Positions 10,088 through 21,047 of a stretch of DNA of 64,000 nucleotides are shown here, in pieces; the stretch's first letter is position 1, and every line of letters begins with the position of its first letter. The stretch spans positions 12,834,001-12,898,000 of the forward strand of contig CM069432.1 of the NCBI GenBank assembly GCA_035610365.1. The letters run 5' to 3'. The notes under the pieces are model-generated. The model searched no databases, was not told the origin of the DNA, and saw only the letters and a list, made by a program, of their open reading frames with translations. The translations under genes and the position numbers were made by a program. The stretch is from Aquatica leii (taxonomy: Eukaryota > Arthropoda > Insecta > Coleoptera > Lampyridae).

Positions 10088-13000
10088 CAGGGCCGGACTG
10101 GCTACTTGTTGGCGCCGGTGGGGACAAAATCTTAATGGTCCCCGCACTACGCCCTTCTCTCGCGAAAAAGAAACGCATTTGGACTTTACACATAGGCCTA
10201 ACTTCGATATTGTTTTTACTTTTTGTTAAAACAAAAAATTAACCAAGACAAAACTGTTTGATTACATTATAATTATACTGTGTGTACAAGTGTAAAGTAA
10301 TGTCACTTGTTACATGTTACAATTTTAGAAGTCTCTTTCTACATAAAACAAAACAAAATCCTCTAATAATTCTTGTCGCAAAGAAGATCTCAAGCGATTC
10401 TTGATTATTTTCAACAGTGAGAAAACTCGATCGCAATATACTTGAGTACACGATAAAGTTAAAACAAACTTGTAGACTATGTACAAAGTCGTATAGAATT
10501 CGCCATGTGTATTTAACTCCTGCAATAGTTCTAGCGCGCAAACTAGACAATGTCAATTCTTCAATCATTTCATCTTGTTCAGCGACTTTATGTAAAACAG
10601 CCATCTGATCTTCCTCCTCATAGTCGCTGGATGATAGGGCGGAAGTAGCTGCGGTTGCTAATGGCGTTTTCTGCTTCGGATTGTAAACTTCATAATAAAT
10701 TGAGAATTGGCGTAACTATCGAAAAAGTTTGTCACGGTTCGTGTTACTGAGTTCAGACAGTTTTCTCAAGACAAGTTCATCGCGGCTCATTTCCAAGATT
10801 TTGACTTTCGCAAAATTTCTGGGTCAAGCAAAGCGATGTCATTCATCGGTTCATCACTGCATATGAAGCGCCTTTGAATTTGTTGCTGTGCAGTATCGAT
10901 GATGACATTGAAAACTCCGAATTCAAAAGCTTTTGTCAGAGATTCCCGGAGTTGTCTTGACTCATCGGCAGATATTTATCCAGGAAGTCTCTTCTCAATT
11001 GGAACACGTTTCTGTGGAAGCTCTTGTTCAATTGTGATGTCACACTCTTTTAGCAATATGCGTTCCTGTACATTAGCAAAGAACTCGAAAGTTGCACGGT
11101 GTAGTACTGTGAAGTTCTTACGTTTTTCACAGATCTGGGCATGCAATGTTTTAATCAAATTGCTCGCTTTTAAGCAATCGAGACCATCAGTTTGAAGATA
11201 TTTGGAAACTGGCGTAGATACGTTGAACAAGTCACGATACACAAAAGCAATGAGTATGTTTTCAAACTTGCACCAGTTGTTAAAGAGGGACTTTGCCTTG
11301 AATGAGACGTCAGATGCAAAGTCATCACCAATTGCAATAGTATGAAGACAAATGAGCAGCGTCAAGAACTTTTTACAGTCCTTCAACGAAACATTCGGAT
11401 TATCAATAAAACTTTGTAGTGCTTTATCTTTACTCCACTAACGAGTTGCATTTACTTTCTGTAGCCGATGGAGTAGTTGATGACCCTTACCTTTATATAT
11501 TAATTGTTGTCCACACAAGCATCTTTTTATGAGATTCAGAAATGAAGACTGCCGTGCTTTATAGCAAACCAAGGAAATCTTTTGCAGACTTACAACTTTC
11601 TGTAGAGTTTGTCATCACTAAGTTGAGAGCATATGCATAACAATGTGCATAAACTAGTGACGGACTGTCTCTCTTTAGTTGAGCTTAAAGACCGTTATAC
11701 TGCCCACTCATATTTGCTGCGCCATCAAAGGAATATCCGACTATCTGCTTGGTGGCCAATTGAAACTTATCCAGTTCCTATTTGATCTGCAGATAGAGTG
11801 CTTCTCCTGTTGTTTTTTTAGCTACAATCATTTTCAGTACGTACGCGCCCATTCAGTACATATCTCACAAATAATGCCAGCTGATCTATAACTGCAATAT
11901 CCTGAGTTGAATCAACTTCTATACTAAATATCATTGCTTGGCAAACCTCATTGGCAATGTCCAACTGAATTTGAATGACCATATATTTGATGAGCTTATT
12001 GATAAAAGACTTTGAGAGGAAGGTAAAAAAAAAACACCTCTTTCTTTAAGTCCAGGAGATTTCGCTTTTCGGTCTTGGCTATTTTTAATGGCCTGATCAA
12101 CATGATTTTTTAGGACTTGATTATAATTAGCTAAAAGTAAGACTAACTCTAAGAAGTTTCCATGATTTATTTGCTTGTTGGTCAGATCGGCTGCTGCTTC
12201 AAATTTTGCTCTATAAGTCAAGCCTTGCTTGCCAATAAACAAAACGATGTCAATTAGGCGGTGCAATATTTGTCGTCTGACTTGGATGTCACTTTTCCGT
12301 TTTGTTACCATTTCCATGTTTATCAATGATTCAATTTCTTTTTTTGAGCTTACGTGCAGATATGCTCTTGCAGCATTGACATGAGCGGTTGAACTCTCGT
12401 GTTTTTCAAGTCACCCATATAGATGCTTCAAGTTCACTTCCATTTCTTTAATAAAAGAGGAAGAGATTTCTCTGTCCGTAAATTCTAAAGAAAATGACGT
12501 ACAGATAGCACAATATACCTTCCGTGTTTCAGAGCAATACGATAGCCATTTACGAGGTTCAGTTGACATTCAGGTAATGTGCGCTGATAGGTTTTTCTTG
12601 TCTTAAATGGAAGGTCTGTATCTATGTCACTTGGCTGGATAGGATGGTGATTGCTGTCGGCGTGATAGTGTGGTGGAATAAATTTCCAAAGGTTTGAATG
12701 ACGAGAATGTGCTTCGTTGATATCTTCTGATAGTAATTTCTCAGCATCAGATACCGCTCGTTGGGGTTGAGATTGATGAACTGAAGGGGGTTCACGGTCG
12801 GCGTCTTGGTTTGTGTTTAGGCTGAATGATTTTAGATTTGGACTTGCAGTTACGGAGGTTGTTGTTCCTGGCGATCCATTTTCATTATACTGTTTTTCAG
12901 ATTCAGCATCAGTAGGACGTTTTTCAGAGTCAGATGGTATCGATTTTCCTGATGACGTCGCTTCAGATATCGATGCTGTTGTTCCAGCTACATCAGGCTG

Positions 13001-13394
13001 CCTCTCAAAAGAGCATTTAGGGGATACTTGTTTGTCAAACAGTTTCCTCTGTTTTGGATCAGCAGCTATTTTTCCTCTTCTCATCAGGCTTTAGTGTTCC
13101 AGACTTATATTGCCGTTTCGGGTTAGATATCTTGTCGCTCATTTCAACTGCTCTGAGCCTGTAAGTAAAACGATATTTCCAAATTAGGTATACACTACAT
13201 ACTACACAGTACTACCCTAATACGCAACGAGGACCGGAGTCCGGAGGGGTGCTAAATTGTAATTATACTGGCTGCTACTGTCTCTAAGTCTAACGCAAGT
13301 AATCGGTTGAAAACCCATTGGCCCCTGTAGCCGGTGAGGATGCTGTTGGCCCCGAGGGGATGCCCTCCTAGCACCCTGGGCCAGTCCGGCCCTG
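10088..13394 (-). mobile_element. hAT transposon with exact 15-bp TIRs and 8-bp TSD
   Basis: The ends are the exact inverted repeat CAGGGCCGGACTGGC (10088-10102, with its complement at 13380-13394). Flanking octamers are TCCGAAGA (10080-10087) and TCCAAAGA (13395-13402), matching at seven of eight positions, the hallmark of hAT insertion. Length is 3307 bp. It sits in the 5' region of the mariner, within a spot where CAAATGCGGATAT (10045) and its complement (13438) would form a small inverted repeat if the hAT were removed. Confidence 0.92.
10325..13142 (-). pseudogene. hAT transposase (ZMYM1-like clade), broken
   Basis: The start at 13142 reads MSDKISNPKRQYKSGTLKP, then KQRKLFDKQVSPKCSF after a frameshift near 13075. 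An acidic, Ser/Thr-rich N-terminal linker (12600-13000) leads to FKTRKTYQRTLPECQLN, near the usual TTF zinc-finger region. Later pieces are 11931-12326 (TYRAKFEAAADLTNKQINHG), 10976-11386, and the C-terminal dimerisation block at 10325-10525 (VFSLLKIIKNRLRSSLRQEL). Multiple stops and frame changes separate them. It differs clearly from the other hAT copies in the window, so it is a separate family. Confidence 0.85.
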
Positions 13395-14195
13395 TCCAAA
13401 GAGTAATACCAGCAGACTCGCATGAATGTAAAACAAAGAATATCCGCATTTGTGTATTTCATACAAATATCAAGCGTAAAAATAAAAATTCAAACAGATA
13501 ACACTAATAACAAACGTAAATGTAACTTTCAAACTGATAGCTAACTGACAACTGCCAAATAAAAATAAAAACATAAAAAAGCATAAGAAACAACTGAATT
13601 AAAATTTGTAAAGCATCTATGTAATTATAAATTTGAATAGAAAAATGTAAATAACTCTGTAATCATTGATTTTATGCATAGGAATATGGTATATCAATTT
13701 AAAGGAAATTTATTGAATGGACTGTTAATTAAATAAGCGGTTTATTTGAAAAAAGTGGCTTTTTAAAGTTTTTCTTAAGTCTGGAAATAACGTCAAATAG
13801 ATACGTAACCACGGGCAATTTTTTATTATCTATTAAAAACAATTGTGACTCAACCTTTTGACATTAAGAACCTAAAATTCCATTTTCGTAATCTTTACTA
13901 CTTTCGATTTTCAATTTTATTTCCTATACAAGATTTTGAAATTGTTTAGTGAAAAGAATTTTTTTCGTCAACAATCAAAATTGATACGTCGATTATTTTA
14001 AGTATAGATACTAAACATTTTATGACATGTCAGAATGTGAAAAAAAATTGTCTGGTTTGTATCTAAAATAAACATCTTGATGCTCACTTTCAGTATTTCC
14101 ATTTGGAAAATATTTTTAATAGATTTGCATGTGCAAAATTTGAAATTTCTAGCTTTAACAGTTCTTCTAACCGACAGTCACCGTGAGACACCCGG

Positions 14196-15133
14196 TATAG
14201 ATGAAGAAACATACAGACATTTATATGGTTGCTTAAACTTTGTAGGATGCGTTTGTAAAGCCAAAAATGTTATCGTAATCAAAAGGCACACACAACTTAT
14301 GAATTAATTTAATTCATTAGTCGTTTGAAAACTTAGTTGTCTTCTTACTGTAACTTTTATAGAGCCATTCAATTCAGTTCTTCACGAGTTACCTACACGA
14401 AGGTAACTGATACCAATGCTGATACATAACATAACGAAATGCCAATGGTTTCATAATTTAGCGTTGATAATATGTGAAGAAACTCTATTATCTAGCCGTA
14501 TTTTGATAACCACCGAGGTGGTCACTCATTTTTATAAATGCAGCACGTGCTTTCCTTATTCTTATTTTGTTTCATTGTTATTGATAATTTAGGGTTATCG
14601 AGAATATAAATATTTCCACTCAGTCTGTTTCTTTGAAACACGAACTCGTATATTCTATTTTGTTAAAATTAAAAAAAGATTTACTATTAAAACAAAATTA
14701 AATAACACGCGAAAATTAAATTTTGAAGAAATAGTCGACCTTACTCTAATCAAAAGCATTGTTGATAATATTTTGTCATAAAACGATATGTGCAATGGCA
14801 TTGTGGATTCAATTATGGTTTTATCGTCAGGTACTCACGTTCTATATGAAATCAAAGTAGACAAGCATTATGAAAACGAAACTATCCCACTATAATACAC
14901 TATTAATTTTTATCGGTATGGGTGATAAGGCGGATTCTCCTACATAAACAATTCTCCCCACCATTAATTGTTCAACATTTACCCATCATAACTTGACTTT
15001 ATCATTAGTGGTTAGACTTAGTAATTGACTTCCTTTTTCTTTATTTACGATTCTTTCGAACGTGCGGTTTTTGAAGATCATGAACTAATCAATTACCTGT
15101 TATTAGTGTGTGTAGTGATTTTATTGTCAAAAC
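14196..15133. other. AT-rich stretch upstream of a candidate exon
   Basis: I see no element or gene. The last 100 bp lead to the ATG at 15134 and would be 5' untranslated or promoter sequence if that exon is real. No TATA box is placed convincingly. Confidence 0.35.
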
Positions 15134-15257
15134 ATGCCATCGACTTACTTAACAAATCTTGCCGATGTATCGATTTCGGATACCGAACTTGAGGGGACGG
15201 AATATCTCTTAAGTGCTAATATAAGACCGGTGGAGGACTGCGTATTTCAAATAATGG
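15134..15257 (+). CDS. Candidate host gene, exon 1 (unrecognised protein)
   Basis: The ATG at 15134 opens 41 codons, starting MPSTYLTNLADVSISDTELE and ending VEDCVFQIM, then one extra base before a strong donor GTAAGT (15258). The composition is unlike the surrounding AT-rich DNA. The phase-1 end joins the exon at 30546 without a stop. The predicted peptide is acidic and soluble, with no signal peptide. I do not recognise the family; the acidic, Ser/Thr-rich make-up would suit the N-terminus of a regulatory protein, but that is inference only. The start is the first ATG after stops in all upstream frames. Confidence 0.5.
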
Positions 15258-16440
15258 GTAAGTGGGTAATTTCCATGATTTTTTTTCAAATTCAATCATA
15301 AAGTTAACATAAAAATCAGTTCACGGAACGTGTTTTTTCATCTTATATCTTATTTTCAATAATTTACAAATTGCATCATAATATTCATATCGATAGCTTT
15401 TTTAACCTCTTCATTACGTGATTATTTCAAGTTCTCGTCTTATTTGTGTCAATGCAAATTTGTTTAAAAAATCCTAAGCACGGCATGGCAGTTCGCTCAT
15501 ATCCAGTGACGACAAGCTTTTATTCTGTTTTAGTAACAATTACACGTTTTTTTATACAATGAAGGCTTGCGTAAAACGATTTTGTTATTTATAATTTACG
15601 AAGGCAATTAATATAAATCTTACTTAAAAAAAGTAAATGTAGTTTTGTACGTATTTGTATGAAAAGTCAATGACTTTATTGTATTCTTGTTGCTGGGTGT
15701 TTACATAATAACACATTCTAATTTTATTGTTGATATCATTGATAGTATTTTTAGTTGTTGGTATGTACATTTTCAAATGCAACAAGGTATGAGAGCTAGA
15801 CTGAATTTTGCAGATTTTTTGTCAGTTATTGAAACAGCGAGATTTTTAAACTTTTGGTACTATATTTAATGATTCCCTTAGCGGCAGAATAATTATCTGT
15901 TATTGTCTGTAATTTCTTGTACTATTAATGCTGTTCTAATCACTGTGTTTTCGAATGTTACGATATCCTTGTTCTTTGTTATTAATTATAAGATAACTAA
16001 CTTGTTAAATTATTAATTCGGAATAAACAGTTTACAATTATTGACTAATTACAAATTTAGGAAACCAAGTACACATTGGAAAATAAACATATTGATTGAT
16101 AGCAATCGCCTTCAGGCATTTAGTCATTATAAATACAAAATTATTAGATAAGACTAATGCAAATAATGTCATTAAACAAAGTCATAAACGCATAATTAAG
16201 AGATTTGTTTATGCATAAACGGTAAATATTATAAATCGTAAAGTTATAATTATAACTAAAGAGCGGATAGTAGCAAGAAAAAATACCAAAAAAAGTGGCA
16301 TAAAAGGCGTATTAAACCTGCCAGAAAGGTAATAAAAAAAGCACAAATATCTATTAAAATGTACAGTTTATTTTTTTGTTTTACAATGTGCTATTATTTT
16401 CCCAAGCACAAATCAAATATTTTTCAATATTTTGACCAAG
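15258..16440. other. Intron sequence, no element recognised
   Basis: This is AT-rich DNA following the donor at 15258. I see no coding potential or repeat with recognisable ends. The short open frame at 15687-15869 shows no domain. Confidence 0.35.
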
Positions 16441-16460
16441 AAGCTGTTGCCTTTTATCAT

Positions 16461-17286
16461 TTAAAATATTTTTATAGAAGTTGTTTCGTCATCACAAGAT
16501 GTTAGTGGAGCAAATTTTAATGCCGATGTTTTCGTTATTGTTAAAGATATTTTCTGTTGATACTTCATGACTTCCTCTTTTTGAATTTCAGTCAGTTGTT
16601 TAAAGAGGTCAAAGGAAGGGTTTTTTGATGTGACAGAATCCCATTTTTGAATAATTTTTCTTCCTATAGTCCCTGGACATGCTTTTATGATTGCTCTTAT
16701 TCTTTCGAATGTAGCGAAAGATTCGGTCATTGCGGTTTCGCTTTTTTCTAGCTTCTTTAATTCGTCAAGAATGCCGGAAAAGTGTGTTTTTATAAAAACT
16801 AGTCCTCTCCTAACAGCTTCGTCATTAAAAGCTTTTTGAGATTTAGCAATTGCTGCAGAGCCTTTCTTGTCAAATAATTCAACCACCTGAAGTAAGACAA
16901 TTCAATTAATGTATAAGACAATGTCAGATTTTTCTTGTTATGATAGGTTCCGGTGGAAGTTTAACCTCTGGAAGTTTTTCTTTACAGGCCCTTGCCCGTA
17001 ATGGTGCTTTCACAAAAACCTGCAACAAGATTCAATAATCAAAAAGAGAATCGAATATGTTAGAGATTTTTACCTTTTTGGTAGCAGAAATGAAATTGTT
17101 TACTATTGCAAACTCGTCTCTAATGAATTTACACATCCTATGTATTCCATGTGCTACACAAGTTCAATGTTTTAAATTCGGATAAAATATTTCTAATGCC
17201 TGAGCGGATTTGATCATATAAGGTGCTGCATCGGTTACGAATAAGAAAACTTTTTCTTTTTTCTACGCCTTTGGGACACAGAAGTC
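16461..17286 (-). pseudogene. CGGBP1-like hAT protein, C-terminal exons
   Basis: Three exons read on the minus strand. Exon 17074-17286 follows an acceptor (TTTGTAG) and contains [20 protein letters not shown] and CVAHGIHRMCKFIRDEFAIV, the hAT core motifs of this family. A 54-bp intron with GT and AG ends separates it from the exon ending at 17019 (VFVKAPLRARACKEKLPE). After a second acceptor (TTACTTCAG) the C-terminal exon 16461-16886 begins VVELFDKKGSAAIAKSQKAF and runs 141 codons to a stop. Stops at about 17160 and 17265 and the lack of the RWGTWL-type segment show decay. Tiny introns and phase agreement argue that the family is normally spliced. Confidence 0.7.
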
Positions 17287-17305
17287 CTACAAACATAAAA
17301 TTATA

Positions 17306-19287
17306 CTTTCTGTCCCACGCTAGGAGTACCCCATGGGATTTAACATGGGAAAATTGAAATTATTTTTTTCCTGCTTCCCAAATTAAAAAATCGCAAACAT
17401 GTTGACGCAGATTTAAAGTGGCACTTAAAACGTTTCTAAAAACAATTTTTTGATTATAATTTGATAATTAATAAATTAATTACAGGCATTTGAAAATCGA
17501 AATTTTGAAGGTTTTTCGGGCATGCGATTCGGATCGGCTATCTTCGGTTTTTAAAGTAATATGGATGCTAAAATTAAATTTATTGTAGCCCATCAAATCA
17601 ACATTATGCAACTTTATTTTTGAGGAAATGGAAATTTGAAGAGCAAAGACTAGAAAAATTACATTTGAAAATTTTCTGTAGCAGACTAGGAAAAAAATTA
17701 ATCAAACATAAATTTACTTTTACATAGGTATCTACGAACACTCATCGTGGTACCAATAGGTCGAACGCAGGAAGATTGCTCGAATAATCGTCGTGCAGAA
17801 AATTTCATTTCAATTCAATTTTGTGTTTCGGCTAATTTACAAATGGTAATAGCTCGGCATATCACTTGAATTTAATCTTTTAGTGCGTCCCTATTTTCAT
17901 ACCGTTTTCCTCCTTTGAATAATTTTTCTTTTCCACTGATTTGGAAATGCTTCATTCAGAATCTCAGTGTTTAGTCTAGCAGTATGGGCTGGAGCACCAT
18001 CCTGCATAAAACAAACTTAGTGATTTTCACCCGCAACATTATTTAGTTGTGGAAACACTTCTTCTAGTAGAAGGTAATGATATTTTATGGAAGTAAGTGT
18101 ACCTTCAATGAAAAAAGGACCAATAACATGACTTCCCAGCAAGCCCATCTAAACATTGACAGTTTGCCGCCATTGACTTGGTCCATTTACTAATTTGTGT
18201 GGATTTTTGAGAGATCATGTACGATTATTTTGTCGATTTGGTCTTTCATCAAGTCCAAATGAACATTCATCCGAAAAACAAATGTTTTTTACAAAATCGC
18301 GATTGGTATTGTTCATTTCGGTGATTATTTCACAAAATCTCATACGAGCATAATAATCGTGTGGTAATAATTCTTGATGGCATTGCCAACGGTAACTTTT
18401 AAAGCCCTCCTGTTTGAGGTACCTGAATGCTGACGACCGAGGAACACCTACATTAATTTCAATTTCTCGCAAACTAACATCAGGATCTTGGTCTACAGCT
18501 GCAAGAACTGCCAACTTCTGAGAGTTGTCTTCATGATCGTGTAAGGGTGGTGGACGCTGACATTTACATAGCGGATTTACGGAGGCAGTGGTTTCAAATA
18601 ATTGTATCGTTTTTTGATACTCTTTAAAGAAGGTATTGGTCTATCTACGAAAAAACCAGCAAAGTTTTGTCGAATTTGGACCTTTGAAACACCTCGAAAA
18701 TATTTTTTTACCACAAGAATTTTTTCTTCTACATTCATTTTCGAAGCTTGTAAAACAATTCTATTAAAACTGTCAACACTTCAAATGTTTTTTAACAAAT
18801 CAATGCTAACTTGATTTTTAATACCTGTTTACTGGAACATAATTCAAGTTTATTTCATTTTGGATTTATAAGCTGGTTTATTAGCACGCAAATGCCGGCG
18901 CAATTTGGTTTTTTAGCCTACAGAAAATTTTCAAATGTAATTTTTCTAGTCTTTGTTTTTTAAATTTCCATTTATTCAAAAATAAAGTTGCATAATGTTG
19001 ATTTGGCGGGCTACAATTTAATTTTAGCATCTATATTACTTTAAAAACCGAAGATCTGAATCGCATGCGCAAAAATCCCTCAAAATTTCGAATTTCAAAT
19101 GCCTGTAATTAATTTATTAATTATCAAATTATAATCAAAAAATTGTTTTTAGAAACGTTTTAAGTGCCACTTTAAATCTGCGATTTTTTTAAATTTTGGC
19201 GATTTTTTAATTTGGGAAACAATACAAAAATAATTTTAATGTTCCCATGTTAAATCCCATGGGGTACCCCTAGCGTGGGACACAACG
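17306..19287 (-). mobile_element. Mariner-like element with about 370-bp terminal inverted repeats
   Basis: The ends run TGTCCCACGCTAGGAGTACC inward from 17311 and the same, with one change, from 19282. TA flanks the element (17304-17305 and 19288-19289). The inverted repeats extend far inside: 17306-17681 pairs with 18918-19287, about 370 bp each and highly similar, sharing CATGGGATTTAACATGGGAA and GTGCCACTT. Only about 1.2 kb lies between the arms and carries the transposase remnant. Ordinary mariners have arms of about 30 bp, so this is a long-TIR type. Long arms of this kind occur in some Tc1/mariner lineages. Confidence 0.85.
17890..18738 (-). pseudogene. Mariner-like transposase, C-terminally truncated
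   Basis: The start at 18738 reads MNVEEKILVVKKYFRGVSKV, then the N-terminal DNA-binding half continues through 18215-18514 (DVSLREIEINVGVPRSSAFR, HQELLPHDYYARMRFCEII). The first catalytic Asp is in ICFSDECSFGLDERP. The next part, at 18000-18200 with breaks, contains GSHVIGPFFIEGTL and MQDGAPAHTARL (second Asp), then LNEAFPNQW. The WPARSPDLTPLD block expected next is missing, so the third catalytic residue is lost. At least four stops or frame changes are present. The inverted repeats are better preserved than the coding part. Confidence 0.82.
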
Positions 19288-19307
19288 TATAGTATATATA
19301 GTAGCAA

Positions 19308-19538
19308 CAATCTATATTCTACGTTAGCAACCAATATTGGTCCTAGCTTGATGACTAATGTGTTTTCTACGTTGGTGACCTATCTAGGTACATTGATAAC
19401 CTATATTAGTTCTGCATTGGTAACCGACATCTATTCTATATTGGTGACGTGTATCAGTTTTACATTGAGAACCAAGTTCTATCCTTTTTTGGCAACCTGC
19501 GTTTGTCCTACATTGATCACCAACAATTATTCTAGATA
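19308..19538 (+). repeat. Degenerate 24-bp minisatellite, about nine to ten units
   Basis: Units of about 24 bp follow the approximate pattern ATNTATTCTACATTGGTRACC, with one copy each at about 19312, 19335, 19359, 19383, 19407, 19431, 19455, 19479 and 19503. The period is a multiple of three, and frame +1 stays open from 19348 to 19536, giving an eight-residue repeat such as FSTLVTYL, SSALVTDI and YSILVTCI. No start context, splice site or homology supports translation. It lies just beyond the right end of the mariner. Confidence 0.75.
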
Positions 19539-19848
19539 GATTCAAAATCAATCTTTATTTTATATTAAATAGATTAGCTGTTAGTAATAAATTTTATAAT
19601 AATTTAGTAACGTATTTATTCTTTATTATCCACAAAAAATATTGACAAATTTTTTACATGTATTAAAATTATGATTTTCAGCAATGAATTACATAAAAAT
19701 AAGAAACAAAAATTAAACGTCTATTTTAGATGGTTTTACTACATTGGGTAATAATAGGCTGCTAATATTGTAACAAGATGGGTTTTAAATGGCCAATATT
19801 GGCCAATATTCAAATATCGGAAACAGATCGGAACCACTCTATGTGCTA

Positions 19849-19893
19849 CTAGGGTCCTTATAGGAAAGTCGTGTGGTGACCACACCAGTTTTT
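19849..19893 (-). repeat. MITE terminus of the ACTGGTGTGGTC family (single end)
   Basis: CCTTATAGGAAAGTCGTGTG and GTGACCACACCAGT match the ends of the MITE at 24937-25520. Only one end is present. Just beside it, ACAGAAGTCCTACAAACATA at about 19910 repeats the sequence at 17278, so the CGGBP1-like exon start is present twice around the mariner and minisatellite. Confidence 0.65.
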
Positions 19894-19992
19894 TTTACGC
19901 TATTGAGATACAGAAGTCCTACAAACATAAAATTATATAATTGTAATTAATAGGTTGGATTATATTAATCAATCATTAAAAAAAAAACTTAC

Positions 19993-20667
19993 GTAAAAAA
20001 TCATCGAAAAAAATTGCAACTGTTTTGTGATTGGTCTGTGGAATTTCTTTGGATGCTAGCAAATGAGCTTTTCCTGATTCTAATTGAGACAATTTACCAA
20101 CTACAAAATTTGCTATATATCGAACTCTGCAATCGGTTGTTTCATCAACCGAAGTCCAGATGTAATGGTCCCCAATGTCCTTCTTTATTGTCTGTATTTT
20201 CTATAAAAGGTAAACCAGCATTTTAAACACTATTAATACTTTAATTAAACTGTTTAATTTTTTCTCAAAGTTGATTCATCTGGAAGAATTTGTTTGGTGT
20301 ATTCTTCGAAGAAATTGCGAAAATTGATATTATCGAGTTTTTTAAGAGGAATTTGAGCCGACACCAATGCTTCGCGCAAATCTAGAGCAAAAATCGTTTT
20401 TGATGGGCCAGGTTTATTCTGTTTAGCTTCTATAACGTTTTTTAATGGTTGTTTCATAGTTTTATTAAATATTTTTTAAATGTTAACCACTACCCAAGTG
20501 TTGGTTTACATGGTAGTTTTTAGTAGCACCGATCTAAAATAATACATATACTAGTAATTAAAAGCATTTAAATTAAGATAATACAAACTTACTGATTTTG
20601 AACAAACTTGGCAAAAAAGGTTTTCCCCTGTAATAATTTTCAAATTTTGATTGCTTATTAGGTGGCG
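19993..20667 (-). pseudogene. CGGBP1-like hAT protein, N-terminal exons
   Basis: Exon 19993-20200 lies between an acceptor (TTTTATAG) and a donor (GTAAGTTT) and reads GDHYIWTSVDETTDCRVRYI, then VVGKLSQLESGKAHLLASKE, a hAT core segment containing DETTD. Segment 20254-20457 reads IFALDLREALVSAQIPLKKL and ILPDESTLRKN, the linker typical of CGGBP1-like proteins. The region 20589-20667 corresponds to the BED-finger exon seen better at 31640-31745, but its ATG is changed to ACG and part of the finger is missing. So the copy is inactive, although splice sites survive. Confidence 0.7.
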
Positions 20668-21047
20668 TTTTTTAAAACTCACAGCAATAGACTATCACAG
20701 TGTGACAATATCACAGGTATTTATAACAAACAAAGAATATTTTAGTCATGTGTTTTAGTCATTAAAGGAATCCCACCGGACATAATTAAAATTGTCTATA
20801 TTTGTTTGCTTTACTTAGATACTGAATAGACTTATAAAATATGATTCATTCCGAAATTCTTCCGGTTTTGTAAATAGTGTTCTGTTAAGCATGTCATTGT
20901 ACCTAATCCTAGTATAAATTCTTACAATAGTTCTTCTCTGTAAGCGGCTTTTGTATTTAATGTTTTCTGGAAACCATTGTTTAACACAACATGAAAATCC
21001 CTGTTGTTATTTGTAAATTCGTGGTAAGACCTTTTGAGCAAAAAACT
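20548..21047 (-). repeat. 5' region of the CGGBP1-like element, duplicated at 31590-32115
   Basis: About 500 bp are shared in the same orientation with 31590-32115, including CTTACTGATTTTGAACAAAC and AAGGAATCCCACCGGACA. Both copies contain a minus-strand reading frame with NNGFQKTLNTK and EHYLQNRK. This copy has an extra short insertion in that frame near 20925 and a stop. It is probably the promoter and leader of the transposon rather than a gene, but the shared frame is recorded. Confidence 0.65.

Larger units (their letters stand above)
6507..14195 (-). mobile_element. Mariner-like element split by a pogo element and a hAT
   Basis: Inverted repeats of about 31 bp bound the element: left starts CAGGATATCTCACGGTGAC (6507) and the right arm, read inward, starts CCGGGTGTCTCACGGTGAC (14195). 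They differ at about four positions and both continue to GTCGGTTAGAA. The dinucleotide TA flanks both ends (6505-6506 and 14196-14197), the mariner target duplication. Two later insertions account for most of the 7.7 kb: pogo at 6541-8909 and hAT at 10088-13394. Without them the mariner is about 2 kb. Its transposase is at 9163-9980 on the minus strand. The stretch 13403-14195 is its long 5' non-coding part; I see no other gene there. Confidence 0.8.
16461..20667 (-). mobile_element. CGGBP1-like hAT element, intron-bearing, split by a mariner
   Basis: This is a minus-strand unit resembling the CGGBP1-like hAT proteins common in insects. Pieces in order: zinc-finger exon at about 20589-20667, linker at 20254-20457, core at 19993-20200, core at 17074-17286, short exon at about 16930-17019, and C-terminus at 16461-16886. 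A mariner at 17306-19287 lies inside one intron or its edge, and a minisatellite follows at 19308-19538. The upstream 20548-21047 repeats 31590-32115, so the 5' region belongs to the same family. Terminal repeats were not resolved. Confidence 0.65.

Noticed and set aside
12813-13094. Open frame on the + strand opposite a hAT N-terminus
   Set aside because: It is the complement of the real minus-strand transposase sequence; no independent signal.
19348-19539. A real repeat protein gene
   Set aside because: No start context, splice sites or homology; the open frame follows from a period divisible by three. Kept only as a finding to test.
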